Assembly (NCBI GenBank): GCA_947447465.1
Contig: CANFKE010000031.1
Location: 1 to 52,953, forward strand
Origin: Chitinophagaceae bacterium
Lineage (GTDB): Bacteria; Bacteroidota; Bacteroidia; Chitinophagales; Chitinophagaceae
DNA: 52,953 nucleotides
Reading direction: 5' to 3'
Shown one piece after another: positions 50,092 to 52,953 of the stretch. The translations under genes and the position numbers were made by a program. The notes under the pieces are model-generated. The model was not told the origin of the DNA, did not search any database, and worked only from the letters and a program-made list of their open reading frames with translations. Position 1 is the stretch's first letter. Each line of letters opens with the position of its first letter.

Positions 50092-50970
50092 TTACGCTGC
50101 CTCCAACCCTTCTTCATTTTTTGAGGCATGTCCGTTGATATTCAGCTCCAGCATCAGACTGGCCATCATTGCCTTGGCCGACTCTTTGGTCTGCTTTTTC
50201 TTGTCGATATCTACAGCCTGCGCAACAGGATCTTTGAAGTAATTGTAGATCGTCCACTCAGATCCGGTATATTCTAATGCAGTAAGATTTTCTATCCAAT
50301 CGCCCGAATTAAGATACATGACAGAACCATTCGGGGTAACTACATTTTTCATCTCCGGATGGTGAATATGTCCGCAGATCACATAGTCGTACTTATTCTC
50401 GGCTGCAATGTTGCATACGGTATCTTCGAATTTATTGATGAATTTCACCGCCCCCTTTACACTATTCTTCACTTTTTTAGACAGAGATATCTTACCCCTT
50501 CCCATTTTCTGCGATACCCAATTGATCATACTATTAATAAGAATGAGCGTATCGTACCCTACAGCCCCAAGCTTGGCTAACCACCGGCTATGCTGCATCA
50601 CCACATCAAATACATCTCCATGAAATATCCACACGCGTGAATCATTCACTTTCAGAGATAGTTTATTGGTGATCTTGAGTGATCCCAGCTGAAAACCTTT
50701 GAAACGACGCAACATTTCATCGTGATTGCCGGGTATATAATATACCGGCACTTCTTTGGTTATGAGTCCTATAAGGTGTTTGACCACCATCATATGTGTT
50801 GCCGGCCAATATCTTTTACTGAACTGCCACACATCTATTATATCTCCGTTCAGCACCACTGCCTTAGGGCGAATGGTCTTTAAATACTGAAGTAGTTCTT
50901 TTGCATGGCAACCGTAGGTGCCCAGGTGTATGTCTGACAACACCAATATATCAACATCTCTTTTTGCCAT
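50092..50970 (-). CDS. LpxH-like metallophosphatase (UDP-2,3-diacylglucosamine diphosphatase family)
   Basis: A 292-residue calcineurin-like phosphoesterase with the full metal set: DIHLG (DxH), GDIIDVWQ (GDxxD), PGNHDEMLRRF (GNHD/E), a middle His in FHGDVFD and CGHIHHPE (GHxH). The YWPATHMMV and GNHDExLRRF text fits the LpxH-like branch, which releases UMP from UDP-diacylglucosamine in lipid A synthesis. The ATG at 50970 is chosen over a TTG at 51003. It precedes a glycosyltransferase gene, 24 nt apart. True LpxH activity is an inference from the family. Confidence 0.85.
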   Translation of the reverse strand: MAKRDVDILVLSDIHLGTYGCHAKELLQYLKTIRPKAVVLNGDIIDVWQFSKRYWPATHMMVVKHLIGLITKEVPVYYIPGNHDEMLRRFKGFQLGSLKITNKLSLKVNDSRVWIFHGDVFDVVMQHSRWLAKLGAVGYDTLILINSMINWVSQKMGRGKISLSKKVKNSVKGAVKFINKFEDTVCNIAAENKYDYVICGHIHHPEMKNVVTPNGSVMYLNSGDWIENLTALEYTGSEWTIYNYFKDPVAQAVDIDKKKQTKESAKAMMASLMLELNINGHASKNEEGLEAA

Positions 50971-51097
50971 GCTTAGACTTCGGCGAAGTATTTGGTTATT
51001 CAAAAAGACAAATTTGATATAACTACAATGTTAGGCGCGAGTTAAGGATGGGTTAATAAAAGTGGACGTTATCCGCTAAGTAGATCTATTTAGTGCT

Positions 51098-51748
51098 ATG
51101 CCCGATGAAAATGTAAAAATAATCGGGCATTGAAATGTTGTAAGTTATTCATAGTTAGGGTTTTGTGTGAAATGTGTATGCCCGATAGTGCCCGATTATA
51201 GTTGTCTGAACCACAGATTAAGATGATTGCTCAGGTTTCACAGATTCTTAGTTTACTGTATAGAGTAGTCTTACAACGAATACGTCCCGTGCGAATGTCA
51301 GGGGTTCGAGAACCTCACCCTGACATTCGGGTGGAGGTGTAAATGCCCGATGGAGATAAAAATAAAATCGGGCATTGGAATGTTGTAAGTTATTCATCGT
51401 TAGTGTTTTGCGTAAAAGGTGTATGCCCGATCGTGCCCGATTTAGTTGTCTGAACCACAGATTAAGATGATTGCACAGATTTCACAGATTCTTAGTTTAC
51501 TGTATAGAGTAGTCTTAAAACGAATACGTCCTGTGCGAATGTCAGGGGTTCGAGAACCTCACCCAGACATTCGGGTGGAGGTGTAAATGCCCGATGAAGT
51601 TGAAAAAATAATCGGGCATTGGAATCTTGTAAGTTGTTCATAGTTAGTGTTTTGCGTAAAAGGAGTATGCCCGATCGTGCCCGACTATAGTTGTCTGAAC
51701 CACAGATTAAGATGATTGCACAGATTTCACAGATTCTTAGTTTACTGT
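51098..51748. repeat. Tandem array of a 245-bp unit, 2.7 copies
   Basis: Copies begin at 51098, 51343 and 51587 (periods 245 and 244); the third stops near 51748. Each holds an ATGCCCGAT...ATCGGGCAT inverted repeat, then two further GCCCGAT boxes, then a conserved core with GAACCACAGATTAAG and TTTCACAGATTCTTAG, and in the full copies a long hairpin (GAATGTCAGGG / CCCTGACATTC with inner GGTTC/GAACC, 51293-51328 and 51537-51572, one mismatch in the second). Differences between copies cluster in the loops. Short frames cross it, but none is conserved as protein. Confidence 0.9.
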
Positions 51749-51818
51749 TGAGTAAACGTTCTGAATGCAAGGTCATAAATTGCGTACAAATTAATACTGG
51801 TCTTTCGATTTGAAAAAT

Positions 51819-51905
51819 AAACATATCCACAAAAATCAAGGCTTATTCGGCTGAAATGTGCTGTGGGTAAGGGCTGGGATGGGGTAATCTTCTGTGGATA
51901 TGTTT
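51819..51905. repeat. Perfect 13-bp inverted repeat, 61 nt apart
   Basis: AAACATATCCACA (51819-51831) and TGTGGATATGTTT (51893-51905) enclose 61 nt that do not code. The layout is like the ends of a tiny non-autonomous element or a long-loop hairpin. No direct repeats are clear outside it. Confidence 0.6.
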
Positions 51906-51968
51906 TTGCAAATGAATGCTACTGATAGCAGAGCGTATATGGGTATGTCATCATCTTGTCCGATGTTG

Positions 51969-52100
51969 GGGTCGGAGACCCGTTTATTAGTCGTCACGAG
52001 AACGTCCCTGAGGGAACTAACTCTCGCGACAGTGGTATAATACCGATCAAACATTAAAAACAGGCACGTCTGCGATCGTTGCGGCCCTACGGGACGCTGT
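51969..52100. repeat. Cluster of three short hairpins
   Basis: GGGTC/GACCC at 51969-51981, GTCACGAGA/TCTCGCGAC with inner CCCT/AGGG at 51993-52030, and GCGGCCC/GGGACGC at about 52080-52096. GC-rich palindromes in AT-richer surroundings suggest remnants of dispersed repeats. No gene is credible in 51749-52230. Confidence 0.5.
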
Positions 52101-52230
52101 AGAATAGGGAGGGAATAAGGGCTACAAAGCTTTTGCACCTAACGGCGCAATGAAATGTTGTAATGCCGAAATTCAATGTCTATTTGGCATAATTGCGGAT
52201 GCGTAAACAATGCTGAAAAGTATCGGTGTA

Positions 52231-52259
52231 AAAAAAAGTGCAGAACTTTCGTTCTGCAC
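52231..52259 (-). terminator. Terminator of scpB
   Basis: GTGCAGAAC (52238-52246) and GTTCTGCAC (52251-52259), perfect, loop TTTC. On the minus strand the stem is followed by seven T residues (52237-52231). Confidence 0.9.
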
Positions 52260-52293
52260 CTGCTAAAAATATAATGGGTCACTAAAAGGCTGA

Positions 52294-52923
52294 TCAGGAT
52301 GCTTGCTTCAGTTCGCCGTAGCCACCTATTTGTGGGGTGTCTTCGGGGAGGGCTTCTGTACCTGCTGTAGGCATTACTATTTCTATATCTGTAATGTCTT
52401 TAAGCTGTGGTAATTGTTTTGGGGAGTTGATACCCAGATAGTCCATGAAATTCTTAGAGGTATTGTAGATCAATGGTTTACCCACCATATCTTCGTTACG
52501 ACCGCTGATGACGATCAGTTCTTTTTCCAATAATTTCTGGATGCTGTAGTCGGCACTTACACCGCGGATATACTCTATTTCGCTCTTGGTAATTGGCTGC
52601 TTGTATGCTATGATAGACAATGTTTCCATAGCTGCTGCAGAAAGCTTTTTGATGTGCTTTTCGCCATTCAGCTTCAGAACGGTCTTGTGAAATTGCTTTT
52701 TTGTCAAGAACTGGTAGCCACCACCTACTTCCATAAGATGGAAAGGATAGTACTCAGCCTCATATTTTTCCATAATACCTGATATGCAGGCAGATATACG
52801 CTCCGTCTCGATCTGAGTTTCGAGCGCCTGTCCCAACATTTCAGTTATTTCTATTTGTGTCAGCGCCTTATCACTTGCGAAGATGAGGGCCTCAACGTGC
52901 GGCATTAATTGTTCAATATCCAT
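52294..52923 (-). CDS. scpB: Segregation and condensation protein B
   Basis: A 209-residue ScpB, the kleisin-binding subunit of the Smc-ScpAB condensin that compacts and separates chromosomes. Two winged-helix domains are visible: the first with HVEALIFASDKALTQIEITEMLG (about 9-31) and the second with LSAAAMETLSIIAYKQPITKSEIEYIRGVSADYSIQKLLEKELI (about 93-136), followed by TSKNFMDYLGI. The C-terminal tail is acidic and disordered. ATG at 52923 is chosen; a TTG at 52944 would add seven residues. The upstream gene lies outside the window. Confidence 0.92.
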   Translation of the reverse strand: MDIEQLMPHVEALIFASDKALTQIEITEMLGQALETQIETERISACISGIMEKYEAEYYPFHLMEVGGGYQFLTKKQFHKTVLKLNGEKHIKKLSAAAMETLSIIAYKQPITKSEIEYIRGVSADYSIQKLLEKELIVISGRNEDMVGKPLIYNTSKNFMDYLGINSPKQLPQLKDITDIEIVMPTAGTEALPEDTPQIGGYGELKQAS

Positions 52924-52953
52924 GCTCTGCTTTACTTTTCTCAACCGAAATTA

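Noticed and set aside
51098..51748. CRISPR array
   Set aside because: The repeating unit is about 245 bp with no short identical repeats separated by unique spacers, and no cas genes are present.
51492..51839. A 115-codon minus-strand frame across repeat copies 2 and 3
   Set aside because: The reading is not preserved in the matching part of copy 1, so it is a chance frame in repeated DNA.
51836..52138. A 100-codon minus-strand frame within the repeat region
   Set aside because: It runs through the inverted repeat and the palindromes, has no plausible start context or domain, and its composition follows the repeats. Treated as non-coding.

Overview
The window looks like a chromosomal segment of a member of the Bacteroidota, most likely a Chitinophagaceae-type bacterium. 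The evidence is: several exported proteins with type IX secretion (T9SS) C-terminal sorting domains, a CHU_C-type gliding-associated C-terminus, Bacteroidota-restricted families (DUF4835/PorD, DUF4296, GldM-like and GldL-like proteins), a MiaE-type hydroxylase, promoters of the TAnnTTTG type, and start codons mostly without Shine-Dalgarno sequences. It is ordinary housekeeping chromosome with accessory islands; I see no phage, insertion sequence, CRISPR array or rRNA.

Layout. 1-1130: tRNA-Trp(CCA), secE and nusG, closed by a terminator and not followed by ribosomal protein genes. 1279-7241: a eukaryote-type citrate synthase, a deoxyhypusine-synthase-like enzyme, a tandem pair of small membrane paralogues, a DUF1573 protein and a collagen-motif lipoprotein. 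7377-12555: MiaE, then an envelope-lipid operon (LptF/G-type permease, PAP2 phosphatase, ArnT-like glycosyltransferase). 12677-19145: a T9SS cargo protein, a Rossmann-fold protein, a pentapeptide-repeat protein, then the overlapping set coaBC-porD(DUF4835)-DUF4296. 19221-22551 (minus): SDR, aminotransferase, alpha/beta hydrolase.

22764-25176 holds a GbsR/MarR regulator followed by four small membrane genes, three of which are paralogues. 25223-33000: a T9SS serine hydrolase, glutathione peroxidase, hldD, an EGF-motif lipoprotein and the three-gene transhydrogenase pntAa-pntAb-pntB. 33416-38181: a large T9SS adhesin-like protein, a Dph6-like ATPase, and an ECF sigma/anti-sigma/GldM_C-like cluster. 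38338-44167: SRPBCC and VOC proteins, an acyl-CoA ligase, a HipA-like kinase with DUF3037, and a PadR regulator coupled to an unusual GldL/GldM-like membrane protein.

44365-50970: a lipid-anchored peroxiredoxin, an acyl-CoA thioesterase preceded by a leader peptide and a terminator/antiterminator, a cytochrome c lipoprotein with signal peptidase I, Fe/Mn superoxide dismutase, and an LpxH-like phosphatase with a glycosyltransferase. 51098-52260 is non-coding: a 245-bp tandem array, a 13-bp inverted repeat, other hairpins and the scpB terminator. The window ends in scpB (minus).

The candidates I consider most worth a second look are the ribosome-mediated attenuator upstream of the thioesterase (46056-46196), the 245-bp tandem array (51098-51748), the triplicated membrane family under GbsR (22764-25176), and two clusters with GldL/GldM-like pieces placed under dedicated regulators (36496-38181 and 42657-44167). 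All functional statements come from reading motifs by eye; no database search was run.
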